A stretch of DNA of 64,000 bases from CAVSJO01 sp963728445 (GTDB lineage Bacteria > Gemmatimonadota > Gemmatimonadetes > Longimicrobiales > RSA9): contig CAVSJO010000008.1 of the NCBI GenBank assembly GCA_963728445.1, forward strand, positions 184,436 to 248,435, written 5' to 3'. A program made the position numbers and the translations under genes. Below, one piece after another: positions 50,448-58,594 of the stretch. The notes beneath the pieces are model-generated. The model was not told the origin of the DNA. It saw only the letters and a program-made list of their open reading frames with translations, and searched no databases. How positions within the stretch are numbered: the stretch's first letter is position 1; each line of letters begins with the position of its first letter.

Positions 50448-53177
50448 CTACCCCTCCGCCTCTTCCCCCCCCGCAGTCAGACTCGCCACCCGCCGTACCA
50501 GCTCGTGCGGCGTGAACGGCTTCGCCAGGAACGCCGTGTCCGGGTCCAGCATCCCGTACACGCCGAGCTCCTCGTCCGTGTAGCCCGAGGTATAGAGCAC
50601 CGGCAGCCCCGGCCGCACCGCCGCGATGCGCGCGTACATCTGCGGCCCGCTGAGCCCCGGCATGATCACGTCCGTCAGCACCAGGTCCAGCACGTCCCCC
50701 GCCTCGAGGGCGAGGCGCAGCCCCTCCTCCCCGTTCTCCGCCTCCAGCACGTCTGAGCCCGCCCGGGCCAGGATGCGGCGCACCAGCGCGCGAACGGCGG
50801 GCTCATCCTCCACGATCAGGACCGTGCGCCCCGCCAGGGTCGGACCCTGGGACGCGTCCCGGGACGGCCCGCTCCCCGTGTTCTCGGCGTCCCCGTCCCC
50901 GGCGGGCAGGTAGATCCGGAACGTCGCGCCCCGCCCCGACGCGCTCTCCACCTCGATGTCGCCGCCGCTCTGCTTCACGATGCCGTACACCGTCGCCAGC
51001 CCCAGGCCCGTCCCCCTGCCGACCCCCTTCGTCGTGAAGAACGGCTCGAACAGGTGCTCCCGGGCCTCGTCCGCCAGGCCGAGTCCCCGGTCCGAGACCT
51101 CGAGGACCGTGTGCTCCCCCGGCTCCAGCTCCAGCCCCCGGTCCCCCGGCGAACGCACCGCGGCCGGGAACGTCCGGATCCGCACCTCGCCCCCCTCCGG
51201 CATCGCGTCCCGGGCGTTCGCCACCAGGTTCATCAGCACCTGCTGCACCTGGCCCGGGTCCGCCGTCACCGGCCGCAGCCCCGCGCTCAGGTCCAGCACG
51301 ACGGCGACGTGCTCGCCCGCCAGCCGCCGCAGCAGCCCGGCCGTCTCCACCACCGCCGCGTTCAGGTCCAGCCGCCGCGGCTGCAGCACCTGCTTTCGGC
51401 TGAACGCCAGTAGCTGCCGCGTCAGGGACACGCCCCGCTCGGCGGCGGTCCGCATCTCCGCCAGGTCATCCCGCACGCCCTCCGGCAGCCCGGGCCGGTC
51501 CAGCAGCATCTCGTTCAGCCCGAGCACGGACGTGAGCAGGTTGTTGAAGTCATGGGCGACGCCGCCCGCCAGCCGCCCGACCGCCTCCATCTTCTGCGCC
51601 TGCCTCAGGTCCGCCTCCAGCGCCCTGCTGTCCGTCACGTCCCGCGTGTTCACCACCAGCCCGCCGACCGCCGGGTCGTCCAGGAAGTTGCGCGCCGTGG
51701 CCTCCAGCGTCCGCCACGTGCCGTCCCGGTGCCGGAAGCGGAACTCCACGGACGCCGTGTGGAACGGCTCCGCGATCAGCCGCCCGAACTCCGCCCGCAC
51801 CCGCTCCAGGTCCTCCGGGTGCACGTGCTCGAACGCCAGCGTCCCCTCCAGCTCCTCCGCAGTCCACCCGGCGAAGCGCTCGATGGTCGGGCTCTGGTAC
51901 AGCACCCGCCCCTCCGCGTCCAGCACCGCGACGGTGTCCATCGCGTTCTCGATGAGGGACCGGTAGCGCGCCTCGCTCCGGCGCAGCGCCTCCTCCGCCT
52001 CCTTCCGGTACGTCACGTCCCGGTACGTCACGTGCGCCCGCCGCGTCCCGTCCGGCTCCCGGAACGGCTTCGCCACCAGCGCCACGTGGATCGGCGTCCC
52101 GTCCTTGCGCCGCCGCACCACCTCCGTCTCCAGCGCCTCGCCCCCCGTCACCCTTGCCGTGTACTCCAGCCCCTCCAGCAGCCGGTCCTCCGGCACGATC
52201 AGGTCGTTCATCGGCCGGCCCGCCACCTCCTCCGGCCCGTACCCGAACAGCCGGCAGAACGCGCCGCTCGCCTGCAGCACCCGGTCCTCCGCGTCGATCA
52301 GCGCCAGCGCCTCCGGCGAGTGCTCGAACAGCTCCGCGTAGCGCCGCTCGTCCGCGTCCGCGCGCGCCTCCGCCGTCAGCCGGTCCGTCACGTCCCGGGC
52401 GTTCACGATGGTCAGGCGACGGGGCCCGTCCTCCAGGATCGTCGCCGTGGACTCGAACGTCCGCCATCCGTGCTCCGCGTGGCGCAGCCGGACGCGGAGC
52501 AGCGGACCCGTGCCCGGGCCCCGCTCCGCGTCCGCGTCCGCCGCCTCCACCACGCCCCGGTCCTCCGGGTGCAGCAGCTCCCAGCCGCTCGTCCCCTGCA
52601 GCGCCGCCGCCGGCCGGCCCAGCAGCCGCTCCGCCGACGGGCTCGCGTACACGATCCCGTGCCCCGCGCCCAGCACCAGGGTGAGGTCGGGCGAGTTGTC
52701 CAGCAGCCGGTGGAAGAAGAGCTCCCCCTGCGCCAGCGCCTCCGCCGCCCGCACCCGCGCCGCGCTCGCCCGCCGCAGCTCCACCTCCGTCACCGCCGAC
52801 GCCGCCACGTCCTCCAGCAGCGCGGCGTCCCGCTCCGTCCACTCCCGCCCCGCCGGCGCGCCCACGCACAGCACCCCGAACACGGTGCCGTCGCTCGAGC
52901 GCAGCGGCACCGCCAGCCGCGCCGTCGGCTCCCCGTGTCCGCACGCAGCGTCCGCCCCGGCCGACGCCTCCGCGACCGGCCCGTCCGCCCGCAGCACGGC
53001 CTCCGCCACCGTGCCTTTCAGCGCAACGGGCGCCCAGCCGCCGCCCGCCGCGGCCCTGAGCGCCCGTTCCCCGTCCACCAGCAGCACCGCGGCCGACGTC
53101 CCGTCCAGCGCCCGGGCCGCCAGCCGCGTCACCCTCCCGAACGACGCGTCCTGCGCCGCCCGTACCAGCTCCGTCAC
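50448..53177 (-). CDS. Hybrid histidine kinase (GAF-PAS-PAS-PAS-HisKA-HATPase-REC)
   Basis: 909 residues, no membrane segment, so probably cytosolic. Domains: GAF (about 15-150), three PAS domains (about 170-285, 295-405, 415-535; AGHGIVYASPSAERLLGRPA, AEDRVLQASGAFCRLFGYGP, AEGRVLYQSPTIERFAGWTA), then HisKA with GGVAHDFNNLLTSVL. The ATPase has NLVANARDAMPEGG, SDRGLGLADE and GRGTGLGLATVYGIV. A C-terminal receiver has VLIVEDEPAVRAL and LVLTDVIMPGLSG. It probably senses a small ligand or redox state and feeds a phosphorelay. Its GTG start overlaps the GH3 hydrolase stop by 4 bp (GTGA), so the two are coupled; signal from muropeptide-derived sugars is conceivable but unproven. Confidence 0.93.
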   Translation of the reverse strand: MTELVRAAQDASFGRVTRLAARALDGTSAAVLLVDGERALRAAAGGGWAPVALKGTVAEAVLRADGPVAEASAGADAACGHGEPTARLAVPLRSSDGTVFGVLCVGAPAGREWTERDAALLEDVAASAVTEVELRRASAARVRAAEALAQGELFFHRLLDNSPDLTLVLGAGHGIVYASPSAERLLGRPAAALQGTSGWELLHPEDRGVVEAADADAERGPGTGPLLRVRLRHAEHGWRTFESTATILEDGPRRLTIVNARDVTDRLTAEARADADERRYAELFEHSPEALALIDAEDRVLQASGAFCRLFGYGPEEVAGRPMNDLIVPEDRLLEGLEYTARVTGGEALETEVVRRRKDGTPIHVALVAKPFREPDGTRRAHVTYRDVTYRKEAEEALRRSEARYRSLIENAMDTVAVLDAEGRVLYQSPTIERFAGWTAEELEGTLAFEHVHPEDLERVRAEFGRLIAEPFHTASVEFRFRHRDGTWRTLEATARNFLDDPAVGGLVVNTRDVTDSRALEADLRQAQKMEAVGRLAGGVAHDFNNLLTSVLGLNEMLLDRPGLPEGVRDDLAEMRTAAERGVSLTRQLLAFSRKQVLQPRRLDLNAAVVETAGLLRRLAGEHVAVVLDLSAGLRPVTADPGQVQQVLMNLVANARDAMPEGGEVRIRTFPAAVRSPGDRGLELEPGEHTVLEVSDRGLGLADEAREHLFEPFFTTKGVGRGTGLGLATVYGIVKQSGGDIEVESASGRGATFRIYLPAGDGDAENTGSGPSRDASQGPTLAGRTVLIVEDEPAVRALVRRILARAGSDVLEAENGEEGLRLALEAGDVLDLVLTDVIMPGLSGPQMYARIAAVRPGLPVLYTSGYTDEELGVYGMLDPDTAFLAKPFTPHELVRRVASLTAGGEEAEG

Positions 53178-55141
53178 CGGCCGGCGCCCCCGTCCGGCCG
53201 GGGCTCCGGGCGCTCCCGCGGGATCACCGCGCCCCCGTCCTGGCGCGTGTCCGCCAGCGCCCGCTGCGCCGCCGCCGCCGCCAGCTCCCGCCGGGACTCC
53301 CGCACCAGCCCCGCCAGCGCCGGCAGCACCAGCCCGTCCCCGCGCTCCGCCCGCGGCGGCAGCGGCACCGGCAGTCGCCCCACGATCCGCGTCTCGCCCG
53401 TCATGGCGTTCGCCGCCGCCCGCACCGCGTCCTGCGTGTCCGTCCACGCCAGTATGTACGTCCCCGCGCCCGGCACCTGCCCCAGCACGTACGGGTCCCC
53501 GAACGACACCACCAGCGCGCCCCGCTCCGCCAGCCGCTCCGCCAGCGCCGCCACGTCCGTCGGCAGCCCCGTCGTCCCCTTCCACGGCGCCGTGCTGGCG
53601 TACGTCGCGAACACCACCACGTCCGCACCCGCCGTGGCCGAGTCCGCACCCGCCACCTCCGCCGGCGACGAGCGCCGCCACAGCCGCCGGACCGTCACCA
53701 TCCCCCCGCGCGCCTCCAGCGCCTTCGCCAGCCCGTCCCCCAGCTCCCGCTTCTTCGGGTCGTCGTACGCCACCACCACCACCCGCCGCAGCGGGCCGTC
53801 GTCCAGCACCGCCGGGAACGACGCACCGCGCCGCACCAGCGTGATGGAGCGCGCCGCGGCCATGCGCGCGAACGCACGGTGCTCCGGCGAGCCCAGCGCC
53901 CGCGCCGCCGCCGCCACGTCCACCGTCCGGCGCCGGTCCAGCCCCGCCGCCTCCTTCGCCGCCAGGATGCGCCGCACCGACGCGTCGATCCGACCCGCCT
54001 CGATGCGGCCCGAGTCCACCGCCGCCACCACGGCGTCGATCGTCTCCTTCGCGTCCATCGGCTCCAGCAGCACGTCCGCCCCGGCCTCCACCGCCTGCAC
54101 CGCCACCGTCCCGCCGTCCGCCCACTTCCGCACGCCGCCCATGATCAGCGCGTCCGTCACCACCAGCCCGTCGAAGCCCAGCGAGTCCCGCAGCAGCCCC
54201 GTCACGATGGGCGGCGAGAGCGTCGCCGGGCGACGTCGCCCGTCCGGCTCCAATGCAGGAACCGCGATGTGCGCCGTCATCACGCCCGCCACCCCGGCCC
54301 CGATCGCCGCCGCGAACGGCACCAGCTCCACCGTGTCCAGCCGCGCCCGGTCCAGGCCCACCACCGGCAGGCCCAGGTGCGAGTCCGTCTCCGTGTCCCC
54401 GTGCCCCGGGAAGTGCTTCGCCACCGACAGCAGACCCGCCGACCGCGCCCCCTCCACGAACGCCGCCACGCACTTCGCCACCCGCCGCGCGTCCGCCCCG
54501 TAGCTGCGCGTGTTGATCACCGGGTTGTCCGGGTTCACGTTCACGTCCGCCACCGGCGCGAACGTCATCTGAAGCCCCGCCGCCCGCGCCTCCTCCCCCG
54601 TGATCCGGCCCGCCTCCCGCGCCAGCTCCGGCCCCCCGGCCGCCGCCATCGCCATGTTCAGCGGCAGCACCGTCCCCCCCTTCAGCCGCGTGCCCGGTCC
54701 CCACTCCAGGTCCGCCGCCGCCAGCAGCGGCACCGCCGACAGCCGCTGCAGGGTGTTCAGCCACGCCGCCGTCCCCGTCCCGCTGCCCACCCCCACGATC
54801 ACCCCGCCCACCTTCTCCTCCCGCACCAGCTTCCGCGCCCGCCGCCACTCCAGCGACCCGGTCCGCGGCTGCCCGCCCGGGATGTACGGCATCACCATCT
54901 GCGCCACCTTCTCCCGCAGCGTCATGCCCGCCAGCGTCCGCTCCACCCACGGGGACGCCTCGCGCCCCGCCGCGTCCGCCCGCGCGGGCGAGGCCGCCGG
55001 CGCGAGGGCGAGGATCGCCAGGGCCAGCGCGAGGATCGTGCTGGGGATCGTGCTCGGGAGACGGGGGCGCGCCGGGTGCGCCGGGTGCGCCCGCAGGGCG
55101 GCCCCCGACCCGCCGCCGCGCGTGGAGATGCGCCTGCTCAT
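53174..55141 (-). CDS. Glycoside hydrolase family 3 beta-N-acetylhexosaminidase (NagZ-like)
   Basis: 655 residues. Long basic leader then a hydrophobic signal (TILALALAILALAPAASPAR), so exported, unlike cytosolic NagZ of Proteobacteria. The GH3 TIM barrel carries the hallmark KHFPGHGDTETDSHLGLPVV, with the catalytic His/Asp loop, and the nucleophile Asp in GLVVTDALIMGGV. A C-terminal alpha/beta sandwich domain follows. It removes N-acetylglucosamine from muropeptides or chitin-like substrates. The gene is followed, with a 4-bp overlap, by a hybrid histidine kinase. ATG at 55141. Confidence 0.93.
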   Translation of the reverse strand: MSRRISTRGGGSGAALRAHPAHPARPRLPSTIPSTILALALAILALAPAASPARADAAGREASPWVERTLAGMTLREKVAQMVMPYIPGGQPRTGSLEWRRARKLVREEKVGGVIVGVGSGTGTAAWLNTLQRLSAVPLLAAADLEWGPGTRLKGGTVLPLNMAMAAAGGPELAREAGRITGEEARAAGLQMTFAPVADVNVNPDNPVINTRSYGADARRVAKCVAAFVEGARSAGLLSVAKHFPGHGDTETDSHLGLPVVGLDRARLDTVELVPFAAAIGAGVAGVMTAHIAVPALEPDGRRRPATLSPPIVTGLLRDSLGFDGLVVTDALIMGGVRKWADGGTVAVQAVEAGADVLLEPMDAKETIDAVVAAVDSGRIEAGRIDASVRRILAAKEAAGLDRRRTVDVAAAARALGSPEHRAFARMAAARSITLVRRGASFPAVLDDGPLRRVVVVAYDDPKKRELGDGLAKALEARGGMVTVRRLWRRSSPAEVAGADSATAGADVVVFATYASTAPWKGTTGLPTDVAALAERLAERGALVVSFGDPYVLGQVPGAGTYILAWTDTQDAVRAAANAMTGETRIVGRLPVPLPPRAERGDGLVLPALAGLVRESRRELAAAAAQRALADTRQDGGAVIPRERPEPRPDGGAGR

Positions 55142-55614
55142 GAGCCCTCTGCTCGGGAAGGTCGCTGCGTCGCTTCGCGGATGTACCGGGGAGTCGGGAG
55201 GCCCCGCCGCCGCCCGGCGGCCGGTCCTCCCGTATACATATACTCGCGCCTGTCACCCCGCCCGGCAAGCCTCCCGTTCACCCCCGCCCCGCGTCAAACC
55301 CGTTGCCCCCCTTGCGCTTTGCCGATTCCCCCGCGCTTGACAACCGCCGCCCTGACACCAAGGTTGTATGCGTGGCGCATCACGGGGCTGCCACCTTCAC
55401 ACACAGATCAACCAAGGAATCGGCCGGATCCGACGCCCGCCCGCGGCTTTCCCCAGGGAAGTGCCCGCAGGCATCGCCGCGTCCGTTCCCGCCATCTTCG
55501 CCGCCCCGAACCGCGCCGAAATCTGATCCCACGCCCGGACTCGCCCAGGGGTCCGGCGACGTCGCCCGCGCGCGACGGCTATTTGAGACGACAGGACGTG
55601 CCCCCTCATCTGCG

Positions 55615-55642
55615 AGCGGAGCCCCAGCGGAGTCCTAGCGGA
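55615..55642 (+). repeat. 11-bp-spaced AGCGGA direct repeats
   Basis: AGCGGA begins at 55615, 55626 and 55637, exactly 11 bp apart (one helical turn), within a GAGCGGAGYCC-like unit. A fourth copy at 55662 lies in the loop of the hairpin downstream. Spacing on one face of the helix suggests a protein-binding array in front of the peptide/HD-GYP genes. Confidence 0.6.
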
Positions 55643-55649
55643 GCGTTCG

Positions 55650-55677
55650 CGGACCGTCCCTAGCGGAATACGGTCCG
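55650..55677 (+). promoter_or_regulatory. Stem-loop just upstream of the peptide ribosome-binding site
   Basis: CGGACCGT (55650-55657) and ACGGTCCG (55670-55677) form a perfect 8-bp stem; the 12-base loop contains the fourth AGCGGA copy. It ends 10 bases before the AAAGGAGGTGA ribosome-binding site, a position suited to attenuating transcription or controlling translation. Confidence 0.55.
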
Positions 55678-55704
55678 ACGCCACGTGAAAGGAGGTGAGC
55701 TGGG

Positions 55705-55770
55705 TTGTTCGCCGCACTCTTTGCTGCTTTTGGCAAGCTGTTGATGGCCGGTATCACGATCACCTATTAG
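55705..55770 (+). CDS. Predicted 21-aa hydrophobic peptide upstream of HD-GYP gene
   Basis: AAAGGAGGTGA at 55688-55698 is nearly a full complement of the 16S rRNA 3' end and one of the strongest ribosome-binding sites in the window. A TTG at 55705, 9 bases after GGAGG, opens a 21-codon frame ending TAG at 55768. The peptide begins MFAALFAAFGKLLMAG and ends ITITY: an amphipathic or membrane-active segment with a single Lys and no signal peptide. It lies 30 bp before the HD-GYP gene in the same frame and low-GC context. It could be a secreted or membrane signal sensed by the HD-GYP membrane domain, a small regulatory subunit, or a leader peptide controlling translation. No known family recognised. 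Confidence 0.55.
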   Translation: MFAALFAAFGKLLMAGITITY

Positions 55771-55800
55771 GCAGATGGGGGGGCCCCCTTTCGCACCGAT

Positions 55801-57132
55801 ATGCGCAAATCCGTTTTTGTCTTCGCCGGGTCAGTCATTGCGGTCGCAGTATTACTGCTGCTACCGCTTGACTATCTTCAGATCTTGCGGCTACCGCCGC
55901 GGGATCTTTTAGCAGTTGCATTCCTGATTACGCTTGGAGTAGTCAGTGATGCCTTTCCCATCACCTATTCGGTTGGCAATAGAGCAGTTGCATCCTCCAT
56001 TTCGTTCGTGCCTATATTCACTGCAATATTGCTGTTTCCAACACCTGCCGCTATAGTTGTCTCCATAGGGATCTTTGCTTTCTCGACCCTCGTCATCATG
56101 AAATACCCCATTTGGGCTGCTGGATTCAACATTGCTCAAGTGGCTATAGCCACGCGGTTCGCGGCCTACATTTACGATCACTCACAGACCATTCCCATAT
56201 TTTCTTTTACCATCGTAAGACTTTTTGCGATGGCCGCGACGCTGTTTATTACGAACATGATAATAATTAGCTTGTATATCTACCTGAGACACGGACTTGG
56301 AATTAAGGCAACCGTCCGAAAAGTAGCCGGCCCTGGGGGATCTAACATTTACTACGACCTTCTCGTGAGCCCGCTCGCGCTGTTGGCCTCAAGTGTCTAT
56401 CCAAGCTTGGGCATCATCGGGATTGCCATATTAATTTTGCCATTGTTCATCATTCGCCATTCGTATGCGTCGTTATTGGAGGTTCAGCAAGCAAACAGAG
56501 CTCTCTTGCAAGTCCTAATCAAAGCCATTGAAACTCGTGACCCCTACACTTCTGGACACTCGATGCGAGTGTCGATTCTAGCGAAAGCGATCGGCCAGGA
56601 TTATGGAATCTCCGGGAAGCGACTGGAAGAGGTAGAGACGGCAGCTCTCCTACACGACATAGGTAAGGTTGATGGGGTCTATGCACAGTTGATTATGAAG
56701 CCGCATTCGTTAACGCAACAGGAGATTTCTATTATACGTACTCACGCCACTAAAGGTGCCGAATTTGTGGCGGGGCTGAAGACCTACTCTCCAGAAGTCG
56801 TCGCGAGCATTCGCCACCATCACGAGAAGTATGATGGTTCTGGATATCCTGATGGGTTGGCAAAAGAAGAGATCCCATTGCCGGCGAGAATTATTCAGAT
56901 ATCGGATTCTGTTGACGCCATGTTATCCGATCGGCCATATAGAAAGGCGCTGAGCCTAGAGGCTGTGTATGCAGAACTTGACCGATGTGCTGGAACACAG
57001 TTTGACCCTGAATTGATCTCGGCCATAACCCGATCGGGCACAATTGGAAGGGTGCTTGAGCAGCTTCGAAGCCATGGTGGGAATCCTGACAACCAATCGA
57101 GGCGCCCCGCGAGTCCCACGAAGTCGGGATAG
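55801..57132 (+). CDS. Membrane HD-GYP domain protein (c-di-GMP phosphodiesterase family)
   Basis: 443 residues. The N-terminal about 230 residues form six to eight hydrophobic helices (FAGSVIAVAVLLLLPLDYL, FVPIFTAILLFPTPAAIVVS, LFAMAATLFITNMIIISLYI), an integral-membrane sensor like those fused to HD-GYP and GGDEF enzymes. A short coiled linker leads to an HD-GYP domain with TSGHSMRVSILAKAIG, HD pair H285-D286 in LLHDIGKVD, RHHHEKYDGSGYPDG (GYP at 348-350) and SDSVDAMLSDRPYR. It should hydrolyse c-di-GMP to GMP. The gene is strikingly A/T-rich compared with its neighbours, pointing to horizontal origin. The start lacks a good ribosome-binding site, so translation may be coupled to the 21-residue peptide just upstream. 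Confidence 0.92.
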   Translation: MRKSVFVFAGSVIAVAVLLLLPLDYLQILRLPPRDLLAVAFLITLGVVSDAFPITYSVGNRAVASSISFVPIFTAILLFPTPAAIVVSIGIFAFSTLVIMKYPIWAAGFNIAQVAIATRFAAYIYDHSQTIPIFSFTIVRLFAMAATLFITNMIIISLYIYLRHGLGIKATVRKVAGPGGSNIYYDLLVSPLALLASSVYPSLGIIGIAILILPLFIIRHSYASLLEVQQANRALLQVLIKAIETRDPYTSGHSMRVSILAKAIGQDYGISGKRLEEVETAALLHDIGKVDGVYAQLIMKPHSLTQQEISIIRTHATKGAEFVAGLKTYSPEVVASIRHHHEKYDGSGYPDGLAKEEIPLPARIIQISDSVDAMLSDRPYRKALSLEAVYAELDRCAGTQFDPELISAITRSGTIGRVLEQLRSHGGNPDNQSRRPASPTKSG

Positions 57133-57471
57133 CAGAAGCCTTGGCTGAAACAGCTTAAAGATTCAACTTTTGATAGCGGCCCAGTCTCCGCCCTCAGTGA
57201 GTACCCGGTTCCCGAGTTGGAGTCCTGCCGCCGGAGTTTTTAGCCGCCGTCGGAATCCCTACTTACAGTCGGCGATTCGGCGGCGGTTGCGTTTTGTTCA
57301 CAGGTTTCTGCTCGACATCTTGCTGTCTCAGGGTGTGCCCTTCCCCGCGATTTCTGATCCATCTGGACTCTTCAAGAGCGAGGGAGCTACTCTGGGGCTG
57401 ACCTAAGTCCCGCGGGAGCGGGAGCAAGCAGTCCGATACGGAGGTCGAAGTTCACGGAGGAGCAGCAGGTA
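57133..57471. other. Intergenic region between HD-GYP gene and IS3 remnant
   Basis: This 339-bp stretch changes from low to high GC. I see no credible gene; the short open frame at 57170-57406 lacks a ribosome-binding site and a recognisable product. The left end of the IS3-type element should lie in its last about 70 bp (coding similarity starts at CGGAGGTCGAAGTTCACGG near 57440), but no clear terminal inverted repeat matches the right side. Confidence 0.5.
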
Positions 57472-58590
57472 ATGGCGCTTCGGCAGGCGGAAACCGGGAC
57501 GACGGCTGCGGAGATCTGCCGGAAGCTGCAGATCACGGAGGCGACCTTCTACCGATGCAAGAAGAAGTTCGGAGGGCCGGGTGTCCCCGAGCTCGGGAAC
57601 TCCGCCAGCTCCGGGAGGAGAAACGGGCGCCGCGAACGTCTCGTGGCGGATCTGAGCGTGGACAAGGAGATCCTCCAGGAGGCGCTCCGAAGAAATGGTG
57701 AGCCCGGCGCAGCGGAGGGACGGGGTGACGTGGGCGCAGCGGGCCTACCGGCTCTCCCAGCGTCGGGCGATCCGGGGGCTTTGCGCGTGCCGCGGTCGTC
57801 GGTGCGCTATCAGAGCATCAAGGCACCCCGGGAGCCGCTTCGGGTGCGCGTCCGGGAGATCGCGGCAGCCCGGGTCAGCTACGGGCACCGACAGGTGCAC
57901 ACGCTACTGCGCCGAGAAGGCTGGCCGGTGAACCATAAGCTCGTCTACCGGCTCTGCCGCGAAGAGGGGCTGACGCTACGACGAAAGCGACCCAGGCGCC
58001 GCCGGCGTGCAGCCCGACGGGAGCAGCGGCAGGCTACGGCGCGGCCGAGCGAGCGCTGGGCCATGGACTTCACTGTGCGCCGAGCACCCCCTATCGGCGG
58101 TCAGACGGTGTGGGTCCTGGCGGTGATCGACGTGCACGCCCGGGAGTGCACCGCGCTGCAGTCCGGCTGCGGCTTCCGGAGCGAGCAGGTGGCGGGGATC
58201 CTCGCCGACGCCGGGGCCAAACAGGAGGCCCTGCCCGACCTCATCTCCGTGGACAACGGAACGGAGTTCACCTCAAAGGCTCTGGATCACTGGGCGTACT
58301 GGAACCGGGTGAAGCTGGACTTCAGCCGTCCGGGCAAGCCGACCGACAACGCCCATATCGAAGCCTTCAACTCGGTGCTCAGGCGAGAGTGTCTATCGCA
58401 ACACTGGGTCATCGATCTCGAGGATGCCCAGCGGGTCCTCGATCGGTGGCGGACCGACTACAGCAACTTCCGTCCCCACGGGAGCTTCGCCCGTTCTACG
58501 CCGGCCGACTTCGCGGCCGGCGCTCTGTTCGCCCGAGGCTCTGAGAAGCTCGAAAATTCTCGCTTGTAGTGGACCAGAAATGGGGTGAGG
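57410..58590 (+). mobile_element. IS3-family insertion sequence, degenerate
   Basis: Approximate limits of an IS3-family (orfA/orfB) element inferred from transposase similarity. The right end is probably near 58590, just before the next gene's ribosome-binding site; the left end is near 57410-57440. I could not match terminal inverted repeats or a target duplication, so one end may be lost. It separates the HD-GYP unit from the restriction-modification island. Confidence 0.6.
57472..58569 (+). pseudogene. IS3-family transposase (orfA/orfB) with multiple frame changes
   Basis: The helix-turn-helix of orfA (TTAAEICRKLQITEATFYRC) reads in one frame to 57593. Residues equivalent to RELRQLREE then read in another frame to about 57622. 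RLVADLSVDKEILQEALR returns to the first, and the orfA end KKW-stop is in the second (57690-57701). The orfB start (MVSPAQRRDGVTWAQRAYRL) is in a third frame to about 57780, and the rest of orfB is back in the first. Insertions and deletions that cancel leave one long open frame that is not the native protein. The DDE core itself (WAMDFT, SVDNGTEFTSKALDHW, NAHIEAFNSVLRRECLSQHW) is intact. A programmed -1 shift at the orfA/orfB border is normal for the family, but not these others. Confidence 0.8.
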
Positions 58591-58594
58591 AGCA

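Larger units (their letters stand above)
55142..55704. other. Intergenic region upstream of the peptide/HD-GYP unit
   Basis: This 563-bp gap shows no convincing gene. Near nagZ there is an A/T patch (GTATACATATAC, 55232-55243) that could hold its minus-strand promoter. TTGACA occurs at 55337-55342, but without a well-spaced -10 box. From about 55615 on, regulatory-looking structures precede the peptide gene: 11-bp-spaced AGCGGA repeats and a stem-loop. A GGCGACGTCGCC palindrome lies at 55555-55566. Confidence 0.55.

Noticed and set aside
53178..55268. Single 1606-codon frame covering the GH3 and histidine kinase genes
   Set aside because: The upstream portion is the wrong frame of the GH3 gene; the kinase starts at GTG 53177, overlapping the GH3 stop.
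55600..55700. c-di-GMP (GEMM) riboswitch before the HD-GYP gene
   Set aside because: The conserved GEMM core and tetraloop receptor sequences could not be found; only a simple 8-bp stem is present.
55771..55800. GGGGGGGCCCCC as ribosome-binding site or hairpin of the HD-GYP gene
   Set aside because: G run is too far from the ATG and has no loop; more likely the gene is translated by coupling to the upstream peptide.
57170..57406. 78-codon frame between the HD-GYP gene and the IS3 remnant
   Set aside because: No ribosome-binding site, low-complexity Ser/Arg/Pro start and no recognisable family.
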